Source: Porites lobata (Eukaryota > Cnidaria > Anthozoa > Scleractinia > Poritidae). From it: 64,000 nt of DNA. Positions 36,598-49,900 of the stretch are shown piece by piece; positions within the stretch are counted from its first letter, which is position 1, and each line of letters starts with the position of its first letter. Where the stretch lies: positions 124,001 to 188,000 of the forward strand of contig CALNXK010000107.1 of NCBI GenBank assembly GCA_942486035.1, read 5' to 3'. The notes beneath the pieces were generated by a model. That model did no database searches. It was not told where the DNA came from and saw only the letters and a program-made list of their open reading frames with translations. Both the position numbers and the translations under genes were made by a program.

Positions 36598-37945
36598 ATG
36601 TCTTGTATTCACTATAAGTTTCGAAGTGCTCTAGAATATGACACAATTACATTTGATGGACTTTCCATCTCCCTGGCCGACCTTAAACACTCGATCATCG
36701 CTCAAAAGAAGTTTGCGAAGAACACAGATTTCGATCTGGAAGTCACAAATGCCCAAACGAAAGAACGTAAGTTGAACTGTTTTACTGTTGGTTTTCTTTC
36801 ATAAGTACTTTTCTTGCTTAAATCGTAGGCTTTCGAGCTTTAAAATGTGTCTCTTTTCATGCTCTGACAATTCAAGAACGTGCGTTTTCCCCTCAAATTA
36901 AACCATTATCATGCTTATTAAAGCAGTGCCTTTAATAAATATTTTCTGCTTACAATCTATACATGAAAGCTTACTTTTTTGTATAGCTGGTACATGTGTT
37001 CCTCTGATCTGTACCGTTCGCGAATTTGTTGGCTCACAGATACCAGTATATATTTTTTTTATTTGAGAAAATATCTGACCAACAGTAAATTTTCTGAATG
37101 TCCCTTAACTTGCACCTTTTAAAATATCAAGTAATTGTTGAGACAGTATTTGCCTTGTTGTAAACAAGGTGTTAGTATACACTGTAAATGCTCAGCTGCT
37201 TCGAAATATTTGGACCAGGTTGCTTTAACGAAGTATAGCTGCTTTTCTGAAGAAAGTTTAAATATTTTGATACTCTTAATGGCAAGAAAGCTGCCCTTTT
37301 TCCTTGGTCATTACTAACACTGCAATTTTGGTGACTAAAATTGCAGCGCAAGCTGCCAATCTGTTATTCAGTGGTTTTTTGCCAAGCCAGGTTGCTTTTA
37401 TTGGTCTTGCTGATAAACGTTTGCACGAAATACCTGTGTACCTCAAAAATCCTATATTTGTGACAGTTGGGTAACCGTTTTCTTTGTTTCATATCTCTCA
37501 TACAGTATTGCACAAAGTACCCTTTTTTTTCTGTCAACTAATACTAATTTTTATGCCAAATGGCTACTTTGAAAAAAGTTGAGCTTGGTGATCTGGTTAC
37601 CCTTGGCAGTTTTGGAAACACAAGGGAGGCATTCGATTTGCACTAAAGGATTGTCAGTTGCCCTCCAAATTTTCTTAACACTCAATACGAGTCTCTCTCA
37701 TCCCTAAGTGTGGATATTCTATTATTTGGCCCTTCCAGAGCAATTTTAATGATGCAGTTAGACATCTCTTTTAGTGCACTTTCATTTTGTGTTAATGATA
37801 AAATGTTTAAAATTTGACAGAGGAGTTCTTGTTTATTTCTCCTTTCGTTAGAGTATAAAGATGATATGACAATGATACCAAAAAATTCCTCAGTGGTGGT
37901 GCGGAGGATACCAATTGGGACAAAAAGCAAAGCCCAGTTGGCAGC
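36598..37945 (+). other. RBBP6: DWNN domain of RBBP6 (exons 1 and 2)
   Basis: Exon 1 reads MSCIHYKFRSALEYDTITF and later LEVTNAQTKE; exon 2 supplies MIPKNSSVVVRRIPIG. Both blocks are nearly identical to the DWNN ubiquitin-like fold of other RBBP6 proteins. The intron splits the domain after residue 56 in phase 1. Confidence 0.95.
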
Positions 37946-40900
37946 GTAAGTTATGATATTTCTTCTTACCGCCAAAGAGATACAGTCTAACCTCTATTAT
38001 CTGGACTTGTTGGGACGTGAGTAAATAGTCAGGATAATACTGAGAGTCCGGATAATCGAAAACGTGAATATTAAAGAGACAATAATGTAAACATAGGGAA
38101 TAAAGAAAACAAAGTTTAATTGGGAATTAACTCCTACTTGCATTTATGTACGGTCTGTATATATTACGTATTTTCAAATGAAAAGTTGCTGTTTCAAGTG
38201 TTCATGTTTGAAACAGATTAAAAACAGTGTTTTAAACACATGTTTGGAAGGAGTAATGAACTTTTAATCATTTTAATTTTTGAATATCTCATCTTATTAA
38301 TATTCATGAAAAAAATAGGGTTCAGGGAAACAAGTCCGGATAATCGAGGTTTGACTTTACAGTGAAGTAATACACATACCTCTGTGGTTTCATTAAGTAT
38401 TTTTTGGAGAATGAAGCAAGGGGTAGACTGCACACAAATAAAACTACAAGTCTGGTTAAGTCTCTCTGTGAGACAGTGCCAAAATCCTTGTTCTTGGCCT
38501 CCACCAGTGTTCCAGGATTTGAGTCAGTGCCTTGATTAGTGTTGATATCCCAATCCAGTTGAAGAGTAATTCGATATGCACTTCTCATAACTCGTTGTGT
38601 CTATTTGGGAACAAGGATTTCAGCACTGCTTCGGAGTCATTACTCACTGGGGCTAGGTTATCAGGGCAGTATCAGCAAATTTTAATGTGGTCTGGAATAG
38701 GTATTTGGAAATTCTACCACAAAGTTGATTTGATTTTTATTTATTAACTTACCTGCGTGCTTGCTTATGTAAATACATACATACGTTTGTACTTACTTAC
38801 TCAGCGTGCAAAGAAAGTTGTGTCCGATAGCCCGAGGCTAGTGGATTTTCCTATTGGGCTTGTGATTTTTGTTGTTAACTTGCCCAACCAGCAAGAACTG
38901 TTTTTTGGGGAAATTCAAATTACAGGAGATTGTAATCAATCCTGCTAGTCAAAAGGGTCTTGGGGCTAGGTGAAATGACTTGTGGGCTAGTACATGCTAG
39001 CTGCCGCTTGCCCGAATGGCAGGCTGTAAAACTGACTTTCTTTGCATCCTGTTACTTCCTTCCTTCCTTACCTTCTTACTTACTTACTTGCTAGTTTCGC
39101 ATGGTCTACATTGTACCTACTACATTGTTGGAAGGTTTGCTGGTAAAATTTTTTTTTTATTGTTGTTGTTTCAGACATTAAAGGTCTTAGATTGACACTA
39201 GGAATATTGCATATTTTTGTTATTGCAGGGAAAGATCATCTCCTTTTTCAAGTGGAGAGCAGAAAACAGTATGTACACATGGTTGAAGATTATTGTAATA
39301 ATTCAATAATTAAGATTACCTCTTAGAATGTTATTGTTGTAAACTGTGTGCTTACATTGGTTTCTAATAAAATGCTGCATTTAAAGGAACACTGTCAACT
39401 ACAACTCGACAACCCTACTGTTTGAAAAAATAAGAACGTGCGATTAAATTTATAGCAAATCCTGTACAAAGCTAGAGTGACTTGTTATGGTATGTGGGAA
39501 AGTTTCTTTAAGATAGGTTGTGGTCTTCCCTTTGTTTCTTAGAGCTAGGAGGGTTGCTAATATTTTTATACTTTGGCTTTCTTCCAAGATTCTACAATTT
39601 TTGTACTAAACATTTTGGGATCTGTATCTATGAAATGAATGAAACGAAAACCATATTCTTTTGATCCAGAGGGTTTTGACATGCTTGAAGTCCATGTTTT
39701 AAAGAAGTAGATCACTAAATTGTTTCAAGATGGATTGGGGGAAAATCTGTTCAAAGAAATGAGTAAAGGAACAAATAAAATTTTTTAAGACAAAAATAAT
39801 GAAAGAAACCTCCTAAATCTTGAATTACAGCTGTAGGCTTTGTTTGTTATTGTCCCTTGATATTCCCTGTGTTATTGATAAGGACACTTAAGCCACTCTT
39901 GCAATCTAAAAGCTGCAAGTCAGTTTGTTTATATAGTGGTTTCCCACCTACTGTTCTGATTTCTGGTGAAGCTAAGAAACACTTTTTATCCCAATTATGA
40001 AAAGCCGTCTTTGTTTCATTTTGTTGTATTTGTGATGTATTATCATAACTGAGTGGGCGGAAAGAGGAAGAAAGGTTTATTAGCTCCAATTAAATAATGA
40101 TTTTATTTTTGCTTCTTTTGGATCCTGATCATTTCCTTGTTCAATAAAAATGCATTGTGATAACAGATATTTTATCACAACAGATCAGATTTCCTGACAA
40201 GCAATTTGGTTTTTGTATTAATTTACAACATTTTTATCTTGGTCATTGTGAAGAACAGCTCCCCTTAAAATCTTTCAGCTGACTGTTGATCAGCAGTTGG
40301 TCAACAGTTGACAGCTGAAAGATTGGTCAACATATCAACAACACCACGTTGAACTTGTGCTCTATTCTTTCCACTTGTTTAAAAAAGATTTAAGGAGAAA
40401 AATTAACAAGTTTGCGAGCAGAAACAATAAAGCATGCCTCGAAATGAATTACTCTGTTATACTTAGCAAACAACAATTTCAGTTCAAGATGTTTGCAAAT
40501 ATTTTTGCCTTTTTTTCAGTTTTGCTGGCAATAGTTTGGGCATTCATTTTGGTGACTTTAAGAGTAACTTGTTCTCTTGCCACCCTCTTCGCATTTCCAT
40601 TGCAGTTTAGGTTTAACATTTACTGATAGCTTACCACCTCCTTCCCAGCAGTTCACCCACAGATGGTGGAAATCTAGCCTAGATCTTTGCTAAAAACAAT
40701 TAGCAATTGTTAGTGACTTGTTTGATGGCCGAATGTCAGCCAGCTTCTTGGCAACTGTTGGTCAACAGTCAGTCTTAAGTTGGCCGGCAGATTTTATGGG
40801 GAGTATTCTTCACAATTGCCACTAATAATTTTGCACCCATCTTAGCCTGCGTTATTGTTCCCATGTGGCTTTTCTCAGTTCTTTTTGTGAGCTAATTACA

Positions 40901-43900
40901 GTCTGTATGATCGTTTTCCTTTAAATCATCAGTGTGGTTGACTCTGTTCTGTTGCGATTATTAAACAGCTAGTGTTGTCTTTAAAATTACATGCTTAAAA
41001 AGACTTGCAAGGTTTTCTGTAGTATTTTGTTTTTTGAAGAATAAAGAGGTAAATCATAATAAAAGAAAAAAAACATATCTGTACAGGATATAGATAAATA
41101 TTTTTAACAGTAAGAACACTTGGGGTTACTTACATGCTTTTTACAGTCTACTTTGGGAAAAGAAAAATTAAAATTCTGAATAAGCTGTTTCTTGAATACC
41201 ACAATATTATTCTTTTACCTGACTATGAGTTTGGTGTCATTGATGAGGCAGATTAGGCTTTATGAGCATCGTTAAACAACATCTCAAGAGGTTGAGTTTC
41301 TCTATTAATCTACCGATTTACTCTATATTACATGATGTCCTTATGGGAAAAAGGGCCATTACTAAACTTTTCTCTCTTTTAGCTTTGCATTGACAACAAT
41401 GTATATTTTGTTACACCTGGCTTCGTATTGAGTGTAAATAGCTTTATCATTGAAAATGGACATTCACTCAAAGAACTGTTGATTTTTTGAATCAGAACTC
41501 TTGTATTCTCAGTTTGGCTGGGAAAAAATTAAGAACTTTGTTCTTGCTGCAATGTCTCAAGGGTATGCAGAATTGGAAAGATGCATTCCCAGTTTAGAGA
41601 TATGTCCTTGCAATAAATTTATGCTTTGTTCTGATAAAGTTGGAGATTTGCTCCTTGCTCCTTTCATTGTTACATGTAACTGATGTATTCACAAACTACT
41701 ATGGAGCATTCTGTTGTGGATAATGGCGATAATCATCACAAGAACAGCAGCAGTCATTTTACATCATGGATCACAATATTATCACAGTCTGCGACATGGA
41801 ATTTACCAGCTAACAGAAGTGAAGAGCAAAAGTGTATCTTTATGTTGGACCATCTCTGATAATTATCTCAAGACTACAATAAGATCTTTATTGCCCCTAA
41901 GTCATCTGTGGAGGATACAACATTTTTTTGTCAAGTCTGTGGCTTCCGAAAAAGTAACGATACTGATTATCTTATTTACCTGGTCAAGAATGTTGTGAAG
42001 TATGGAAATCAACACCAAACATTGCTTGCCTGTGCTCCTATTAGAAATGCAAGATTGGGCAGTGACTTTCAGCGATTACGAAAGGCACTGTGTTTGAGTC
42101 CGCCTCACTGGATTCCTGGATTAGAAAGGCATATTTCAATCATGCTTTATGAAGGGAAAAAATCTACAGGTTACAACATGAAGCTTAGAAGTTCCGCTGT
42201 TAAGTACACCAACGTGTATTAAGCAGTTGAAGAAATAGAAAGTAACTTGCAGATTAATCCTCTCCCTGCAAGCCCGGATACAAAATGCAACCACGTCTGA
42301 AAGTTTCATTTAACTAGAAATAGATTGTTTTTTGTTTGAACATCAACAACAACGGCAGCAAGTCATGTTGATCCTTATGGTAGTGTCATTCATGATCTGC
42401 ACATATACCACAGTACACCTTGTTTGCCCCCATGCATAAGCGTTGTTTTTAATTTGTCTTGGGAGGACTGTAATACCTAGGAGAAATGAAAAACAAAGGT
42501 ACACAAAATTTTTTTCTGGGGGGAGGGGGTAGGCAAGGTGTTCTATGGAATATGTACAAATGGCAAATACATTTTTAACTTGCTTCGTACTTTTGCAACA
42601 AATTTGATGCTTGTACTAAGTTTCACTTGAAATGGAGACAAAATACCCTTTGCACAACCTTACGGAAAAACTGCATACAATTGAACCTCTCCACAGTGGC
42701 CACCATGGGGACAGAAAAAAGTGGCCATTGTGGAGAGGTGGTCGTTATGGGGAGGTAGGGGTGTAATATGACAATTTTTTTAGGGAGTACAACATGTTTG
42801 TTAGTGATAAGTTCGTGATTACTGTATCCAATAGTGGTAATCTAATCATAAATAATATATAGAGGTAAAATACACTAAAAGCTTGAATTATATTTTGAAT
42901 CAAAATGTTAACGTGACAAAATGAGCTCGGTACCCAACAATCACTTTAAGTATCTTTTTATGCTCACTGCAGCAGCATAAATGAAACAAAATCAAAATAC
43001 GATTGCCTTGATTAATAATTAACATGCCTTACAGATCAAATTTCATGACCATTCTTGACTTTTTCATGAGCTGCTGAAAAAGTGGCTGTTGCTGAGAGGT
43101 TATTTTGGCAGTTGGGGATGCGCTTTAATGGTCATTGTGGTTGTAGAGAGGACAAATTTAAGTGGCCCTTGTAGAGAGGTGGCCGTTCGTGGAGGTTCGA
43201 CTGTAGTCTTCTCCATATTATTATGAAAGTTTTCTCTTTACTTGTTAATGTATCAGTATATCGAGAAAACTATACACCTCTATACTTATAAGTGGGGAGG
43301 TGGAAAAATGGTGCAACAACACTTGTTTGTATATTGAAAACTCGACAAATCACACCATTTTACAAATTTTCAACCCTGCCTGGTGAGTCAGTTCGAGCCA
43401 TCCTAAGAATGCCTGGCTTGTTCTAATAATATTGTGACCTGCTGTTGTTGTTCCTGTTTTGTTGGAATCTTTTGTTCTTATCGGTAAATCCTTGTTGGTT
43501 CTTGCATTGAAACTGTTTCAATGCCTCAAGGGACTATGATTTTACCATTGATAGCAAAAAATTCAAACAACAAATTCATGCAAATAGATGCGGCAACGTG
43601 TTTAAGGACTTAAAAAAAACATTTTGTTCCTTGCAGTGGAACTGTGAATCAATTGCAAGGACAGATGATGGCTACTTGACAGGAAAATGTGACGTTTGAT
43701 TCTTCCCAAGATTTGATGGAATGTTTTTCTGCTTTACTTTCACTACACTTTATTCTCTTTCCTTGCTTGACCACTTTTTTTTGCCTTTTAATCTTTAGCT
43801 TTTCCCTTGGATTTATTCCTTCTTTAAGTGAGCCTTCTTTATTTAATGCCTGGCCTCCAAACTCTAGTACTCCTAGGTGTACTACGCCAAGTTTTCTTTG

Positions 43901-46900
43901 TTTCGTACATCCTCTACACTCTTCTGTTGTACATCACTCAACTTTAATTAAAAATCCCCTTAAATTTACCCTTCCTTTTTTCCTGAACTGGTGAAATATT
44001 GAAGAGGGTTTTTCTTGCACAAGAAAAATGTGGACAAAACTTTACTAAAACTACCTGGTATTATAGAGCAAGGGTACTGAATTTAAACATTGATGACGAT
44101 TAATGACACTCCTTTAGGAAAATCTGGTTCCTAGTCAACATGGACAAGGAAAGGCCAAAGGTCTATTAGAGGAGTTTAAGTGAGCCTTTTTCACGGATAC
44201 AACACTAAGAAACGTTTTGTGTTGTTTTGTTTTTCATGTAACTGAAACCTGACAAGACCTCTATATTTGAAATTTAAAGTTTTATTCAAGTGAGCCAGAT
44301 TGTAGATTCCGCCTGTACCAACAGAGAATGAATATAAAGCAAAAAACATACATAAAGGAATTCCCAACATGTTTTTTTTAAATTTTTGAATCATTTGTTT
44401 TATGTAATGTGTGCCTGTCTATGGAAAAGGAACCCGAAAATCTGAGGACGGAAAAGGAGGGATAGCTTGCAATGACCACTGAGGAATTTACACAAAGGAA
44501 ATTCCATTAGCTAACAAGTTCTATAGGTTAAAACAGTCAGTCAAATTTGTTTGATGTCAGTCCGGGCTAGCCTGCTGAAACTGTCAAAATACAAATACCT
44601 CTTGCTTTTGTTTCATGATATTCTCACAAATGCTTGCTACAGCATGGTATTAGTCTGATACATGTGGTACCTTGTTTTGCCTCGTGTTTGACGAAAGACC
44701 TATGCCAAAGTCAAATTCAACACAATTTCTGCATATTTTTGTCTTGCAAAATACTGAAAATTTCTACATCTATATATGAGGGGTCCTGCTAAGGAGGATG
44801 CCCATGCCATCTTTCAATCTCGGAAAGAAAGTGTTAAAATAGAAGAATTCGTGAAGATATACTTCATAGGACATTATTGAGTTTAAAGTCTTCCCGTAGT
44901 AAAGATTTCATGGCATGTCAAAATGCCCACCATGCCATTTAGCTCAGCCTCCATAAAACGTAGACTGGAAATGAAAAATGAATTGTTCAGTGATCATAGC
45001 AAGCTCTCTCTCCTTTTTCCACCCCACACCTTACTTGACTTGCAACTCACACTTGGCCCCTCTGACCTTCTCTTTAGACTTGTGTGTTTTCACGATGGTA
45101 GCTTGCTAGCTTACCAGTTATCAGGGGACAAGTTTATTATTACTGATCCATTTCACTGTTGTTTTTTGTTGCCCTGCAAGAAAAATTGATTGGAGCAAGG
45201 TTTATGTGCCCCCCCCCCCCTCCCCAAGACCTCATATTGTGCCGGGCGTTGGAACAATAGTATCTGTGGTTTTGTTTCAGTACGAGGTTGGGGGATGGAT
45301 CATTAATTTTGTATTGGTGCCTTTGAATTTATGTCCAGAGAAGGGTGCACTCGCATCCTAAACTTACATTATTTTTTATTACATTATTATCACTATTTTT
45401 ATTTTATTCACATTTATTCAGTTTTTATCCAATGGATTGGTGGAGAAAGTTTTTTTTCTTTCATTAACCTCCACTGAGGTTCTCAGTGTGATGGTGCCTG
45501 GTGGCTGCCACTCACAGGCTTGTCTTGGTTACCTTCTTGGCTCGCGTTTCACCAGGCACCTTTCCCACACCTGTCTATTCATGATGGGTTTAACTGTAAC
45601 TTAAAGGGGCAAGTTAAGGACTGATTGGATAATAGTTGTGTGTCATTAGATTTTATTTTATTTATCCAGCACTAACCGTGACTTGTGCTACAACACAGCC
45701 AGGTGCGGAGTAAATAAATAACTTCGTAGTTAGATTTTTTTCTCACTGGTGATTGTTCCTTTTCAACTCTGTTCATGAAGAGTACTCTCCAAGATTACCA
45801 AGTTCCAAAAACCAACAAGTTGAGCAAGGTAAAATGTAATAAAATTTTAATGTATCTATTGAAAGACTGTGGTAAATGGTTTATTTAGAAGAGCTTTTGT
45901 TAGTTCTGGTGTAAAGGCGGGGGGTGGGAGGGGGGGCAGGCAGATCAAAAAGGCGGGGATGCTTATTCTCTTGTTTAACGTTGTGAAACTGGGATGGGTA
46001 CTCAGACAGGTTTTGGATGGGTATGTCCTCCCTAGTCCTCAAATTGTGCATCCTGTTTTAGAAAGAAAAGAATACCCCACTCAGGAAATAACCAATTCTA
46101 GAGCACTCTCATTCCAAAGCTTTTATGCATTTGAAATATTATACCATTTTCTAGGAGACGTGTCAAATTGGATATTTATCCCTTTCTTCATTATGAGTCC
46201 AAAGATTATGACCCTGTTGGGGTGGCACATTTGCAAAGAGGTATTTTGGTGAGGTCCCTCTACCCCGAGCCACCTTTAGGTCAGAATGCCAATAGTTCAA
46301 GGGCCTTTTTACCTGGAAGTGGGGGACCCCAGGTTGGTGAGGTAACCCAACTGTCCATATAATCTCTCTGTCCATATAATCTCTCTAGTCTCCCCATCTA
46401 TCATGTAATCACGATGAAATTAAATTATGAGATTATTAGGATAGGCAGGTTACTGTTACCTCACCTACCTGGGGTCCCCCACCTCTTTGTTAATAGGCCC
46501 TTAGTTATCTTAGGATTGTTTGTGTGTAAATAAACACCTTCACATGAACTTAATTCCATTACAGAGCTAAAGTAGAATGTGTTGAGTCAGGACACAGTTT
46601 GACCCTTCCATTCATTATTGCCATTTGTCTCATATGGGTGGCGCAGGGTGGGTGGTTACAATTCTGCATACAATATGACCCTTCACCCCTAGGTGGCAGA
46701 TCTGGCAAATGCAGATGCATCAGAAGAGGACAAGCTTAAGGCCATGATGAAACAGTCTGGGGAGGATTGGGATCCTTCACAGTAAGTCTATGCTTAAAAT
46801 CATATTAAAGGGGTTATAAATAGAATTAGTCCCTGACATCTATTTTCTGATTGTATTTTCTCCAAGACGTTACAGGAACATGTACTCAGTTTGTTGCCAC

Positions 46901-49900
46901 TGCTGAAGATATGATATGATGTTTTCTCTAGATATGTGAGAGGGCGTCGACCTTATGCCCCTGGTGTGCCTGTTCCTCAAAACTATGTGTGTTATAGGTG
47001 TGGTAAACCAGGACACTTCATAAGGAACTGTCCAACAAATGGGGTAAGTCACAGAAATCACTGGTGAACCCTAAGGGTTTGTTGCCGCTAAGGACATAAC
47101 ACTCATAATCGTAAACTAATGTATATATATTTTAAGGTAGTTATGATCTGGTGGGAATGGATACCTTAAAAAAAGCACAAAAAAACAGAGATGGAATAAA
47201 TATAATCAAAACCATAAGGAAATGGTTAAATGATTATGTATTCCCACTCATGATAGAAGTTGCAAATTGCACTGGTGGCTGTGATTAAGGTCGCAATGGC
47301 ACAAACTGAGCCAGAGCCTTAGATTGCTAAAAATTTAAATTTTATTCCTAGAACACTTGTTTTTGGCCACCCTTCTTGATTTTCTCACCGAGGAAGATTG
47401 GGAAGAGAAGAAATACTCCCCCTAACTTCTTGACTATTATTAAATTCAGCATAGTGGTTATGTGAGCAAAACAACAATAACCTTTATTACATCCAATTAG
47501 AGAGAATTTTACATTTTATGATGGCTGTTGGAAAGAAAAAAAATTGTCACATGAAAATGATGCAGTATGATTAAACGATGTCTAGGAGCTAAATAAACAA
47601 ACATTTTTGTGCTAGCTCCTAGCGATAAAATGATATTTTTAATGCAGTGGTGACAAGTATAATAGGAGCAAAGAGAAAAAACAATAAAGAAAATAAATAA
47701 ATAACACACACTGTAAACTATGTGGAGAAAAGAATGATTATGTTCAATTTACAAATTGTCTTTTCAGTAGGTATTGTTTTAGTAAGCATTGGAAGGAGAA
47801 ATTTGGGAAGTCTTTCAACTGATGTGGAAGATTTTTCCAGAGGTTACAGCTGTAGATTGAATTGACTGTTTTCCAATATTCATTCTTTCAAAAAGAAACT
47901 TTCTTGCATTCAAAGAAAATGCTTGCACTGCCGGCTAGTGAACTAAAATTTGTTTTCATAAGAAAGGATGTTTTAAAAGAGATTTTGACAAAACACCTTT
48001 CATTAGGATAATAGGTTTGATGTTCCAAAAGCCAAACGAACCACTGGAATTCCCCGCACTTTCCTGGGTACAACTAGTGAGGGAGCAGCCTCGCCTCCAA
48101 CCAGAGCATCGCCTTCATTGCCAGAGTAAGTACTGTTTAAACAGAGATGTTTCATTTCCCAAAAACGGGACTCAAATCCTCTTCTTGCTATGGTAGTTTA
48201 AAAGTTTGATAGCACTATCCACCGGATAAATCAGTTATGTGTTTGGTGGATAGAGATCTAGCGTTTTGAACAACAATTACTGGAGCCAGGGGCCTGCTTC
48301 TCAAAAGTCCCGGTAACTTTTTAGGCCCAAAATCACCTTATGAGAATCTATAATATAAGAGCTTTGCTCTTAGCTAACAAATTTTGTTTGTTTCGTTAAC
48401 TGATAGTTCTATTATGTTTTCTGCAAAACTATTGAAACCTCTTTCTTAAATGTTTTCTGGACTGTTGTCGGTCCAAACGTTTTTGGGTCTTTCAAGAATT
48501 TCATGCCAGGCCGGAATTTTTTTTAAGCCTTTCCTTTTTTTTTCAACCTGTTAGGTTAATGATATAACAGCGAAGATGGCATCTGCATTAAATTGTGCTA
48601 TCTCTTTAGTTCTCATATATGTTTATGTTGTAGTTAATTTTTTATCTCAGGCAATTTTTCTTTTCCCTTTGCTTCTCCTTCAGTTGCATACATTACCATA
48701 CCCAAAAACAAAGGAAAAACAAAAATTACCTGAGATAAAAAATTAACTATAACATTTATTTTGTTTCACAGTTGGCATCTTTATAGCAACCTAACAGGTG
48801 CTCTTCAAACAAAACTAATAATCTCCATGGAAGAGTTCCTTAGTTGTAGTTTAATGAATTATTATTGTATTTTTATTTCCATGCTGCAGTGGTGATTCAA
48901 AAACCAAAGCAAAAGACAAAGATTCTAGTGGCAAGAAAGTTCCTTCAGAACTAAGGTGCCCGAGCTGTAGCAATTTGTTGACTGATGCAGTACTCATTCC
49001 TTGCTGTGGAACAAGTTATTGTGATGACTGTATGTATCATTGCCTCTGATCATGAACTAATGCTAGCATTACAGTAAAAACAACAACATTTTATTTCTAT
49101 TACTGTAGACAGAAAACTAAAAGAATTTACAAGAATATAGTTATAAATAAACAGTACATACGGTAGCGGGAAACCCGAAATAACTAAAAAGCTAAACTAG
49201 TAGGGTGACCGTAATCATGATAATTGAAAATGTGAAAGTCAGGAAAGAGGCACAACATCCGCCTTCTTTGCTGACTGCTGACCTATGACCCTCAAGGAAA
49301 AACTTGTATTTTACCTCGTTAGTTAAAACAGGCTCTTGCAGATTTTATTCTGGTAACAGAATAAACCAACTTCAATTTTTCCTACCCTGTGCAGCAAACA
49401 GAACAAAACTTCTTGGTAAGTCCATCTGCAAAACAGCACCAAAATCCTTGTCTTGGTCTCTCATCTGTTCACCAGGATTTGAGTACCCACCTTGATTGGC
49501 ATTGTCAATTTGCCAATCAGGTTGAAGGGAAATTCAAAATGCATTCACAATATTTATTTGTTGAGTTCCTCAGGGGCCGAGGATAAGGATATTGGTACTA
49601 CTTTGCAGACGTTACTCTCTTATTTTAGTCAAGTCTGTAACGAGGGCTATACTTTCCTGTTGTTTCCAGTTCTTGTTATGACAGTTGCCCTTTCTTTTGG
49701 TAGTTTGTTTTGTTTGTATTAAAGCCCATGAAAAAGTGTATTTGTAAGCAATGCTTCTTTACTTTTGTCAGGTATTAGAAACTATCTTTTGGAAAATGAA
49801 CAAGAATGTCCATCTTGTGGCGCAGAGAATGTGTCACCTGACTCATTAGTTATCAACAAACAGCTTAGACAGGTAACTGTCACTTTTGGTGCACTTTCGA

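Larger units (their letters stand above)
39269..45780. other. Longest RBBP6 intron (6.5 kb)
   Basis: Holds two inverted-repeat elements (40.2-40.8 and 42.7-43.2 kb) and a coding-like remnant at 41.7-42.2 kb. Phase and homology need no further RBBP6 exon here. Confidence 0.6.
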
